From Melampsora larici-populina 98AG31 (taxonomy: Eukaryota; Basidiomycota; Pucciniomycetes; Pucciniales; Melampsoraceae): a DNA stretch of 64,000 nucleotides. The stretch is taken from contig NW_006768835.1 in assembly GCF_000204055.1 (NCBI RefSeq), forward strand, positions 63,310 through 127,309. The letters run 5' to 3'. The notes below the pieces were generated by a model. That model saw only the letters and a program-made list of their open reading frames with translations. It was not told where the DNA came from and did not search any database. A program made the translations under genes and the position numbers. This document shows positions 21,780 through 32,012 of this stretch, piece after piece; the stretch's first letter is position 1, and each line of letters starts with the position of its first letter.

Positions 21780-22640
21780 TCATTTTGTCTTATACTTGCG
21801 CAACAAAGCTTGCACTTCAGCCCAGTCTCCACAAATGTCCAAATCCATGTCCAACCAAGCACTAGATGCGACCAACTGCTCAATACTTTTGGCCGCAAGA
21901 CCACTGCAAGCATTGGTTGCAATGCAAACAGCAGAGGAAAAGTGGTGTTCCTCACAACAGGACGTAGCGGTGAGGGAAAGATAATCCCGTGCAAGTATTG
22001 CCAAAAGTGGAAAGCTTTGTGAGTTTGCCTGATTATAACAGAAAGAGAAGTCAGGATACTGGTAGGTGAACGTAAGACAATGACAGTAAGAAGTAAGTCT
22101 CTTAACTACCACCATGCTAAGTGGTCACCTGACTTTGCAGGATGTTTTCCATTCATATACATCTCAAGCTCTTTGTGGTGGTTAGTAGCAGTTAATTCTG
22201 AATTGGATGCATGAATGTCATACTTGCTGTTGGCTGATTTGGTCAAAGTGATTGAGGTTCCAGGGGTAGAGAAAGAATTAGGATGGTTTTGGCTGTTCTC
22301 AGTTTGCAGATGATCAGCTAGAGTTTTGGAGAACTGCTCGTGTAGAAGGGTCTTAGCACGCTCAGCATGAGCAGGGTAAAGCTTTTTGAAAAAACAAGTT
22401 TGGCAGCAAGGATTGAGAGTGGTGGCTAATATGACTGAGTTGTATTGGAATGCTTTGGCTTGGTAAACTTCCAACTTAGCTTTCATGATGTTGTCATATG
22501 ATATATGCTAGCCTATCTGGTGGTATTTGATAGTGAGGTGATTTCATCAAGAACCTGATCATACTCTTGCAAGAGTAAAGCTCCAAATGAATGATTGCCT
22601 TCCATTTGTTGGGTTGCACGCAGAAACACCTGAAACAAGA
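21780..22640 (-). pseudogene. hAT transposase C-terminal remnant
   Basis: Minus-strand pieces match the end of hAT-superfamily transposases. They are FLRATQQMEGNHSFGALLLQ (about 22640-22560), ATTLNPCCQTCFFKKLYP (about 22420), HKELEMYMNGK..HLAWW (about 22170-22110), then after a GTAGTT..CAG intron SFPLLAILARDYLSLTATS..EEHHFSSA..IEQLV (22030-21870). The last block is the hAT dimerisation region. The frame changes between the first two pieces and no N-terminal BED finger or catalytic core lies upstream, so it is truncated and inactive. It is different from the other two hAT remnants in the window. Confidence 0.75.
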
Positions 22641-23592
22641 TATCCATAATCAGTCACAGGGGCCAAAATTGATGCTCACATGTATGTGAGCATTGTAGAC
22701 TTTTTTGAAGTCTCCAAAAAAGATTCATTTTCTTTCAGATTCATTCAATTCACAATTTTGGTTGTGTTCAGGTGATCAGCCTGTTTTACTCACATTTTGC
22801 TTGACGTTTCTTGAGACGGCTCATTTCCATCTTGGATGAGCAATAACTGAGTCCAGATGAGTACTCAGGATCAGCTCATGAGTCACTAAATACTCAGCAA
22901 TTTGGTCAAAATTACAATGAGCACATGAACTACACCTTCCTCAGGCTTCATTTCTTAGTGAAGGCCCGCACAGGGGCCATCACAGGGGCAAAAATTGATG
23001 CTCACAACTATGTGAGCATTGAAATTTTCCTGTTTTGTTCCCATTTGTTTCCCATTTGTTTCCCTTTTCTTTCTGCTTGTCAGCTCATTATATGATCAAC
23101 AGAAACTGAGGAGATGAGTCAGGACTCCCTCAGGCAACATTCCTTAGCAAAGAAGCCTGAGGGAGGGCTGGCCCATCTGCTCAATTAATCTAAGCCCCTC
23201 AGCTCATCCTCAGCAGCATCCCTTGACACCGGCTGGTCAGGGGGACACCTGTGACTGGCTGGGCTTGTCAAGCTATCCCTGTGTTGGGTTTTACAACACC
23301 AACCCCAAACTGTTTTGGGAACAAGGGCAACTGGGACGTCCCCAACAGTGCTGACTGTCAGCTGCCAGTAATCACTTTCACATCCCTTTTGCAGACCTCA
23401 CAAACCCGTGATATCCTCTTGTGTTTCACACACTGCTTTATTGTGCGTATCTCATTGTACATCATCTTATTCGAACCATATAGTAGCAAATACTTAAGAC
23501 TTTCACATCAGGCGCCTCCTCAACAAAGGTCCAAGTAAAGGAAATACCAAATAACATCAACCCCAACATCAAAAACAGGAAACACCAATGAT
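22641..23592. other. Intergenic, contains a direct repeat with hairpin
   Basis: No gene. A unit with CACAGGGGC, AATTGATGCTCACA and TGTGAGCATTG occurs at about 22656-22702 and again at about 22990-23022; each contains a hairpin of GCTCACA and TGTGAGC. The DNA between the copies shows no coding signs. Confidence 0.45.
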
Positions 23593-24957
23593 ATGCAAAA
23601 TCAAAACCTACTTACTCCTACTTCACTACCTCGCTCAGGAGTTAAAGATGAAGACCTCTTAGTATACTGGGAAGATTCACCTCATCATCGATCCAGAACA
23701 TCTAATCTGACTCCACTCAAATCACAACCCAAGCGAGATTCTATGGCAGCAGGAATACCATCACCTTCAGAGATAGTCGTCAACATTCATTCTTCCCCTT
23801 CAAATGGGCTCCCACAACCTCCACTGGGCGTATCCACCCCAAGCAAATCACGCAGGTCACTTAGGCAACATAAGCGATTGAGAGACGCCAATATTTGGGC
23901 GAGGGGAACCCCCTAGTCAATACCTCTGAGAGCGCGTTCAATAGCGCGTCTTCTGCACCGCGTCAGAACACAGAGATTGATGTTTTGCTCAATCGTCTGG
24001 CAGACAGAGTTGACAAGACGAAAGCCAAAGCCTGCATTGGTCTCCTCTTCCTATTGAGTGATTTTATTTGAAACTTGTTTGCATATGTACTGACCTTATT
24101 TGTTTGTCACTCCATCTTTTTGATGTTTAGGGCCAATCTTTGTCAGCCCCGAAACGGTTGAATAAAAGCCCAAGTCAAACACCTACCAGAACTACCCCCG
24201 TCCTTCCCCGTGTTCTTGCTTCGACCACTAATAGTAATGGCCTTCAAATTCACAAACGTACCCCAGATAATCGAAGCATGAAACCCCTTCTGGGGACCAC
24301 AATCTCTAAACCCGGCCTCAAACCCAATGCGCATACCTTACAAACGTCCAATTGCGCACCTCTTAAAGTTACTACTTTAGCATTACAGTCTAAAGTGGTA
24401 CCCTCTTCGCAGAGGCTTCTTTTGAACTCTATTTCCAACCTTCCTTCTGATCGATCAGTACCCATTACACGCACGGCACGCCCCACAGTCCCTACTATCA
24501 ACGGCCCTGTCCCAAACCTCCAAACACGAACTCTATTAATCTAGCCAATTGGACCCGCATGGCTTCAGTAGCAAAAGTCCCACCACTCACCAAAAACCCA
24601 ACGGCGATATCTAGGGTGCCTGCAAAGGTACCACCGCCTGTCCCAAAAGTCACAACAGCTGCAGGACCAAAAATCTTACCGCGTGCACAACCTGCTATCA
24701 ATCCGGTTAAGACTAATTTCAACACAACAAACTTTACGACTATGAAACGTTTTACAACAAAGACTCCTGTGATTGCACCGACCACCACGAAGACCACCAA
24801 GATCACCCCAATCACAACAAAGACCACAACTACAACACCTATCACTTCTGCATCTACTAAAACTACTACCAAGCCTGTTCAACATCATGGTGATGAATCA
24901 ATTTCTTTGCTACGCGGACTTTGCGCCGGTGACTTGGATTGGGATTTAGACCATTGA
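23593..24957 (+). pseudogene. Pro/Thr/Ser-rich protein gene with two frame breaks
   Basis: Not recognised. From ATG 23593 a frame runs to 23916 (Ser/Pro-rich, with SKSRRSLRQHKRLRD). Coding quality then continues in another frame (NTSESAFNSASS..LLNRLADRVDKTKAKA) to about 24030. An apparent intron with GTCTCC and TTTAG joins 24131 onward (SLSAPKRLNKSPSQTPT). The frame at 24140-24544 is again lost near 24540, and a third frame (NTNSINLANWTRMASV..) continues to 24957, rich in Thr/Lys/Pro (TTKTTKITPITTKT). Either two small indels have broken the gene, or base errors affect GGGGAACCCCC near 23905. Low-complexity basic protein, function unknown. Confidence 0.45.
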
Positions 24958-26512
24958 TTAATAATTTTGAAAGCTTAGAATATCTCTGATAATATAGTTC
25001 CCCAATTGGAATAGAATTCATCGACTTGTTGTTTTTCAGAAAGGATTTGTACATATTCATTTCACATATTGTCCAAGCTTGACCTCTAAATTTCATTATA
25101 ACTTTTTTGTGTGACCAAGGACACTTTCATTTTTTATCCCAAGAACTTTTCTTTTTCAACTTATCATACAATTGTTTTGTAAAAATAGTAATTCATGTTC
25201 ATCTTTTAGAAAGTTTTGTAAATGTTTGAAATCTTCAAAAAAACTACCGCCCCGTTTTGTTACACTCAAACACAAATTCAGTTTAATGAGAACACTAGTG
25301 AGAATCTCGTAAGTCTTCATACGAGTAAATGAGAATGTATCGCTTTTCAAAAAATTCTTGGGTGTTCTCGTGGTGGGCGCGAATTTCGAATCTGAAATGC
25401 ACCCAGAGCGCCTACAGACAAGGCGCGCCAACTGGGATATCACTCTGAATAGCTTGCCATCCAAACATTGGAACCTCCTTGAGTCCATCCAGATGACCAA
25501 TGCCGAGTTATTGATAGTCCAATATTCAAGAAGTTTGACAAACTTGAGCCAGTCATAAAGACCTTAACAACTAAGAATGGTATGACCCAAGCACTTTCAT
25601 AATCATTCAATTTCTTTAATCAATTTGTAAAGAAAACAACTTGGGTTGATCCATTTTTTATACTTCAAAAGAGCAAAACTCACTGAACTTTCAAATTTCA
25701 GCACTACAATTATCCTGAATGAAGAAAAAAAATGAAAAACATTACTGGGAAGAATTTTTGACATCCTTGTCAACAGTCATATTGAAATGAGATATGTAGT
25801 CTCTGAAGTTCAGTAAGTGGGTCGATAGCGATGAGATATGCAGGAGGTGATGACCAATAGGGTTGACAGTGGGCGTGGCACATGTATTGCTTCGATCTGA
25901 TTCACCAAAAAAGTCATGGTCAACGCATACACTCTCTGTCATTCCTGTGTTTAATGGTCAATACCTCTCAGAATACTTACATATCCAGATAACTCTGTTC
26001 TGCGCGATTTTTGAGGATGCTTTGATTGCCTCTGACTTCATCTGTTAAGAAACTTATTGCGGATTGATCTCTTGATGATTGTTATTTATCAGCCAAGTGC
26101 TTTATTGCTTTTTTATTCAAAATTGCTAACATTCATATGGTCATGGATGTTTTGGCATGCCTGTATGCGCGTGACTTGCATTTTCATAGAGATGCACTGA
26201 AGAGGAATAACAGCTGCGAGGGGCGACAGAAGTGATTACAGTAGAGAAAGGATAGTGACATATGTTGTACAGCATCAAGGCCAAAAGACCGAGACGATGG
26301 GTAACGAGGAACGTTGGGCAGAAAACAAAGTAATGAAAAGAAGGAAACAGCTGACATATCAAGCTTTGTCCTTGAAATATTCAAGCAATCGGTTTTTATG
26401 GATTTGGATTGCTTCCAGGTTTGAGATGAGGAAACTAGATACGGTGTGAGAGAAGTATGATTAGACCAGTCAAAACTTTGAAAAGTAGTAGCGAGATGAC
26501 AGGGAAATGCAA
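24958..26512. other. Intergenic, no gene recognised
   Basis: Scattered short frames on both strands (25156-25558, 25742-26048, 26141-26449) overlap one another and show no domain or splice pattern. No repeat identified. Confidence 0.35.
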
Positions 26513-27510
26513 TTAAATCGCACTTACACGTTCTTTTACATGTTCATAATTCTGAGGCCAGATATCATTGCTTGTATGACCAGACAGATGGATAAGCTTT
26601 TTACATTTTGATGTAGTCGATGGTTCCTTTGACGCAGAAGCGGACTTGAGGATGGTTTGATATCCGTAATAGTTGAGCATTGGTTCATTCTCTTCATGAA
26701 ACAAATTTAATCGATTCGCAAAGACTTCAACTGTATTATCTGTTTGTTTGATGAGGGGTTCTCCAGTCACATTGTCCAATCTTTCAACTTTTGGCGGGTT
26801 ATAGGTAGTCTAGAATGCCATGGGGGAATGAGAGGAAGGCAAGGAGTCATCAGTCTGTAGCTCGACTAGGGCGAAATCTGCTGACTCGTCTTCAGGTCTC
26901 AATGTGCAGGGTGATTATTATGCAAACACACATGGTACACCCTCCCTGATGGGCCATGAATCCACCTCCCTACGAATGTCCAAAGAAGCCACAAAATTAG
27001 TGGCGTGCTCCTGAGCTGATAAGATGGATCAAATACTCAATCATGTTTGAAGACAAACCTGATATTCTATGTAGAATGATATTGTCAGGTACGTGTAGAG
27101 CAATGATGATATTGAGCTCGTTGTTCAATTCTTCCTTGAGAAATTTGTCAGGTTTGATGGCTTGAGCTCTTGTACGAGGAAACCCATCTAAGATCCAATC
27201 CTTCAGGAACAAAAGTATCAATCATGATTAGTATTTTTTACTCCAACAAACAAAAACAAAACAAGAAAGTGTCAAGTGCACTGCCAGCATTAAAGAGGTT
27301 CCCAGATGGGAATATGGGTCGTAGGGATCAGACCGCCATTGTAATATATGTAGTGACAAAGGCTGTCTGATTCCTACGACCCATATTCCCATCTGGGAAC
27401 CTCTTTAATGCTGACAGTGGTGATGACTAACTTGATCAGCTAGTTGACAAAGTTCTGGTTTCACCAACTCAAGAATAACATCGTCTGGGTTGACCAACCG
27501 TACTTGGAGT
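26513..27510 (-). pseudogene. Adenylate kinase fragment lacking its N-terminal P-loop exon
   Basis: Minus-strand exons match adenylate kinase of the AK3 / mitochondrial GTP:AMP phosphotransferase type: NPDDVILELVKPELCQLADQ (about 27500-27427), DWILDGFPRTRAQA..IIIALHVPDNIILHRIS (about 27195-27062), GRWIHGPSGRVYHV (about 26985-26940; LID, family RWxHPxSGR), YNPPKVERLDNVTGEPLI..ENEPML (26805-26690) and IWPQNYEHVKER. The family moves phosphate between nucleotides. The N-terminal exon with the GxPGSGKGT P-loop is absent; a hAT transposase remnant occupies its place immediately upstream. The intron after the first exon holds a 141-base MITE. It cannot encode a working enzyme unless an exon lies elsewhere. 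Confidence 0.75.
27279..27419. mobile_element. CACTA-like MITE, 141 bases, GTG duplication
   Basis: Almost entirely an inverted repeat: left end CACTGCCAGCATTAAAGAGG, right end the complement of CACTGTCAGCATTAAAGAGG. Arms are about 50 bases. GTG precedes (27276-27278) and follows (27420-27422), a 3-base target duplication. CACTG termini plus three bases point to the CACTA group. It lies in an intron of the adenylate kinase fragment. A single diverged arm of the same family is at 37820-37870. Confidence 0.85.
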
Positions 27511-27584
27511 ACATATCAAACCCAGGTGAGATTGTAAGTCAGCCAAAGGTTTTTGATTACAGTCAGTTGAAATGAACAAACTAA

Positions 27585-28404
27585 TTAAGCATCACACATC
27601 TGTTGATGATTCTTGTACAAAGCATTCCAGCGTTGAGCCTATGGAGGCTGAGGACGTGGTCCAAAATATCCAACTTCCTTTGCGAGGACGTTCCGTTGGC
27701 TCCTGCAAGCAGCCAATCAAGACGTCATGACTAACCTGATCAACCTATGCAGAAGTTAAGAAACATATATCAAGATTAGCTTTCAAAGTATATGAGTAAT
27801 AGAATTATAATACGGACCTTATCAATGGCAATCTTAACAACATCAGTCTTGAACTTTTGAACATCTGATTCTGGAAGCACAGCTGAGTTGATATGTGCAG
27901 ATACAGTTGTCAAATCAAACTCAGAAGGTCCTTTGTCATCCAATCCTTGCACAGATCCGTCTTCACTTTCTTTGTCTTCTGGGTGATCTGGATATAAAGA
28001 AAATTTATTAAATTAAAAAGATTCAATTAAGATTATAAGTTGATTCTTCCAAAAGAGAAATGTAAAAAAGGAAATGACTTACCAAATTCATCATCCGAGT
28101 AACTCATCTTGAGTTCTTCCGCTCCATTGTTGAACTGAAGTTCGGGAAAAATTGGAACATGAAGTAAAGGCTGAGATGGCTGTGTTGGTTTGATGCGCCC
28201 AGCAGGAACCTTGAGGTAGTCAAGACCAGCTTTCACAACACAGGCCATCTTGTGACAGTAGCACCACACATGATTCTTTGCTGAATCCCAAGTTACAGGT
28301 TCAGGTGCTTCAGCAAGCATACAACTCATCTCACGGGCAGCTGGCATGTTATTACTCCCTGAGTCAGTTGTCTGTGCAAGCATGTGAGACCAGAAAGGAA
28401 ACAA
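27585..28404 (-). pseudogene. hAT transposase remnant, central part
   Basis: Minus strand: TTDSGSNNMPAAREMSCMLA then NHVWCYCHKMACVVKAGLDY (28360-28200) match the hAT core (TxDNAxNN and rCxaHxxxLvvxAGL). An acidic linker exon (SYSDDEFG / DHPEDKESEDG) and KFKTDVVKIAIDK follow (to 27820), then after an intron VDQ.. and GYFGPRPQPP-stop-AQRWNALYKNHQQM (27735-27587), the RWN motif region. An in-frame TAG and the loss of both ends mark it as dead. It directly precedes the headless adenylate kinase fragment on the same strand. Confidence 0.65.
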
Positions 28405-30577
28405 TGAGCAATTTTGAAATTGAAAAGAAAGGACGGAAATGAATACTTATCATGTGATGGATGTTGTGACAAATAAGGTACCGTGCAACCGGACGGGCAA
28501 GTAATTCCCCAAAGTGCCTCCAGGCAAGGAACTTCAGACCAAGGTGGAGCCTTCAAAATTTCCAACTGCGGTCTCAAAATTTCCAATTGCAGTCCACAAA
28601 CGTGGCTGAAAATCTAAATACTAAAAAGATGGACCACTCGCATGAGGTCGTTCCTCTTCTTTCCTCAGTTAACCAGGTCCGCCTCTGTGGGTCAGGTCCT
28701 GTTCCCTATTTATTTCATGTGTCCATTGATGAACTTTTCATGTTGAGCTCTTGTTAATGGAGCTTTGGCAGTCGGATTGTTTTGTGTGTCCATTCATTAG
28801 CTTTTGCTTGTGAGCTGTTATTAATTGAGCTTTTGCAGTTGATCTTTTGTTATTCATGCCTTCTAGATTCAGATTGTTTGTCTTGCCTAATCTTCTGATT
28901 CAAATTTACCATTGTACTGTTCAATGAGTCTTTGTTAAGTCAACCTTCCTCACACCTCACCAGGACCATTGTTTAACGCTTATTATGTCTGGACTTTTGA
29001 GAAGCACTACTTTCCCTTTTACTCCTGCTTCGAGCTACTCATTTTTTTGTTGTTCCTTTGTATAGGCCCAAATTTTCTGTGATTTGTTCAGTTAATCATC
29101 ATCATTATTTTCATGTTAAAGGTGGACATACAATTCAAACAAAACCGAAAAAACCTCCACTGACTCCCTCAACAAGCGTGAGTTTTGAAATTTGCCCAGC
29201 CAGTTTCAACCGAGCAATGCTTACTTTTCATTCTCATGTCACCTTGAAATGATCCATCCAATCTAGCTATCAATTGGTTTACAAAATTCATCTTTTCACT
29301 ATCTCCTGATCACCATTTATTCACAAACAACTTCAACTCACCTCTGCTTACAATCCACTTGATAACAGGTCACATTTTCTAAATCAAACACTGTAAGCTC
29401 TTCGACATTGAAGATATATTCAATGTGAAAAAGTTATGCAACTCTTTAAGTGAGGCATACATTTATTAACTGTGTACATAATGTTTTCTTCCAAAACTTT
29501 TTCTTCTGTCCCTCATCCATCTAGAAAAACATTTGATCTGAATCAATTAAAACTCATCAAAAGCAACAATGTCAATCAAACAAAGATCACAATATCATTC
29601 TCATCTAACTCAACCTAACTTTACTGGACTTTCTTCATAAATCATCAAAAAATATTGATTCAAATTGAAGATTCCAATTCACAATCAAATTTATCTATCA
29701 ATCGTGCAAATTTAAAAAAACTACAAAATAAAAAGATCACAAACTGACTTGAAAAAACAGTGTAGACAAAGACAAAGATTGAATTGAAGTACAATAAAAT
29801 ATATCACATCATCAAAGTGTTAAACAGTTGTGATCAAAATATCTTATGAAAAATGGATATAAACTCCTGATCAAATCCAGAAAGCCATCTGTTGATCTTT
29901 AGCCATCAATCCTATTCCACCCAGATTGATGTCCTAAGTTTTTTTAAGTTTTCTAATTATCTTACTTGCATTTGTAAATGATAAAAGCCAACTCTCAAAT
30001 CCCTTCTTGTCTTCCAATGAAAATTCAGTGAAAATGACTCTTGCATTGAAATCACACCACTTAACATCCATCTTCTTATTGTTTTGAGATGTTTACTCTG
30101 ACATACTGGATCTGTTGATTTCACCAAAGAGAGATCATTAGACTATCTAATTGACATTTCTGTCCCAAGCGGATTGATGTGAACTCTTTGATGATTATGT
30201 ATTTGTGTATTTCCTCAATGTCTCTTGATGTCTAGCTTTTGTTTTGTACATATTACTACCAAAACAAGATTGTGAATAACTTTTAAACAATGGGCTTTTG
30301 CGTGCCTTTCAATTTTGATACAGATTCATCACAGCTCACTTACTTTTATTGACTACACCTGAATGATGTGACATAGAGCTCCAGATTGGGATCTTCTACA
30401 CCATCATTCTTTGATGGTAAGAATAAGATACTCTGATCAGAGTGTGCAATATCAAGAAAAATGGCCAACTTATTCAACCTTTATAATTGAACTTAGTTTG
30501 ATAACTTAGGAAGAGTCTAAAGTATAGCCAAAAAAGTGTGAATATTTTAGCAAACTCAGCAAAACAGTCTGAATGTT
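28405..30577. other. A+T-rich stretch, no gene recognised
   Basis: About 2.2 kb. The only frames (28326-28586, 29058-29252) have no domain or splice context. No tandem or inverted repeats obvious. Confidence 0.4.
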
Positions 30578-31527
30578 TGTGAGGGCTGGGTGCTCACTTG
30601 AGTACTCAGGGCTCACTAAATAGGCTAGTTGGAGTCTTGTAATTCAAGTAAACAGATTTATATTGCAAATATAAAAGTATCTACACTGAATTTAATACAA
30701 AGGAAAAGGATGACGAAAGGGAAACAATGTTATACAAGTGTATATAGTGAAGGGTGGATCCTAGTCCTTCCTTTAGTCTACTAGTGACTGATTAAAGAGT
30801 GTGGTGAAGTTCACCTGACTAGTTGTTCTATGGTCACTAACCCTGGGTTGTTCTTATGGTCACCAACCTTGGGTTATTCTATAGTCACCAACCTGAGTTG
30901 TTCTATGGTCACTAACCTTGGGTTGTTATATGGTCACCAACCTATTAGAGTTCTACTTAGGGAAAGTAGAGGATCCAGGGAGGAGTGAAGAGTATTACTT
31001 TACTTTTAATCAAGGAACTGATTAAAGTAAAGAAGATATCACTAGTCTTATATCATTAAGACTCTTGATGTTACTTCAGTTGGACTTTTATTGTTCTTAA
31101 AAGTAGTGTGTAATAAAGCTTGGGGGGAAATCTCTCAAGGCTGAGAGAGGAGGGGTTTATATACTCTCCTCTCCAAACCTAACTGTGGTGAGATTTGTTT
31201 ACATCCCTACTTTGGTTTAGGGTTTGATTATCATTATTATTTGGGATTATTACTGATAATACTTAATTACATATCCATGTTATGTGTAATATGTAATGTA
31301 AGCTTTTTTTAAACTCTTGACACTGAGTTATGAGGTGTAATTGATACTTTGTTACATGTTACATATTATTTTAAATGTATATGTATATGTAATTAAGATG
31401 TATATATGATTTATTACAAGTTACATATTTTTTGTAAGCTTTATGTACATGTAATTAGTTGTCTGAAGGTGGTTATATATGTTAAAAGTTGGTCTTTGGG
31501 TACATACATATGTACCCCGGGCTGACA
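30578..31527. mobile_element. Solo LTR, 950 bases, with 5-base target duplication
   Basis: Begins TGTGAGGGC and ends GGGCTGACA, the TG..CA ends of a retrotransposon LTR. ATGTT flanks both sides (30573-30577 and 31528-31532). No second LTR, primer site or gag-pol frame is adjacent, so it is a solo LTR left by recombination. A TATA-like TTTATATACTC occurs near 31157. It contains the short tandem repeat at 30815-30950. Whether the parent was Gypsy or Copia type is not decidable from the LTR. Confidence 0.8.
30815..30950. repeat. 26-base minisatellite inside the LTR
   Basis: About five imperfect copies of GTTGTTCTATGGTCACTAAC plus CTTGG, spaced about 26 bases apart. Variants alternate CACTAACC and CACCAACC. 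It lies within the solo LTR and may serve as an enhancer-like repeat, as in some LTRs (inference). Confidence 0.7.
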
Positions 31528-31613
31528 ATGTTGAACTTCAGAAATTGATGGGTACTTGTGATGAGTGATGTGATGGGAACTATTATGACTAATGCTTGAT
31601 CTAGAATGATTAC

Positions 31614-32012
31614 ATGCTTTTCATGATAGCCAGATATACAACTGGTGGTATGGATAACCCAGACAGTACGAATCAAATTGAGGTGATCATCAAGAGCAAA
31701 CATGGACTCTTTGGGCAGCAGCATCAAAGGCAAGATGTGTTCAAATTACCAATGTACAATTTTGCAAGTCTCTTCTCAATCTTTGACCAAAGAGTTGCAA
31801 AACTAAACCCTAAGTTTAAAAAACCAATCAAAGAGTTCTACCTGTTTTTGAGAGATATCAGACCAAATAACACAATATGGGATTGGTTTGGGTGGTTCCT
31901 GGCTTATTTATCAAAAAATGTCCAGCTGTATCAGATCCAACAACATCTAGATTGGTTCATTGAGAATATGATGAAGTATTCAAATGAAAACCTGCACATC
32001 TTGAGAAACTAA
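31614..32012 (+). other. Open frame of 132 residues, uncertain
   Basis: Starts near the right edge of the solo LTR (MLFMIARYTTGG) and reads through a Trp/Phe-rich stretch (IWDWFGWFLAYLSKN). No domain recognised; composition is protein-like but no splice partner was found. It could be a decayed exon of a larger gene. Confidence 0.25.

Noticed and set aside
24498..24888. Long Val/Gly-rich minus-strand frames
   Set aside because: Antisense shadow of the Thr/Lys/Pro-rich plus-strand frame; composition follows from its ACC/ACA codons.
27585..27735. A frame reading GANGTSSQRKLDIL as a degenerate adenylate kinase P-loop
   Set aside because: Another frame of the same stretch gives GYFGPRPQPP..AQRWNALYKN, which fits the hAT RWN region and joins the hAT exons upstream, so the P-loop resemblance is likely chance.
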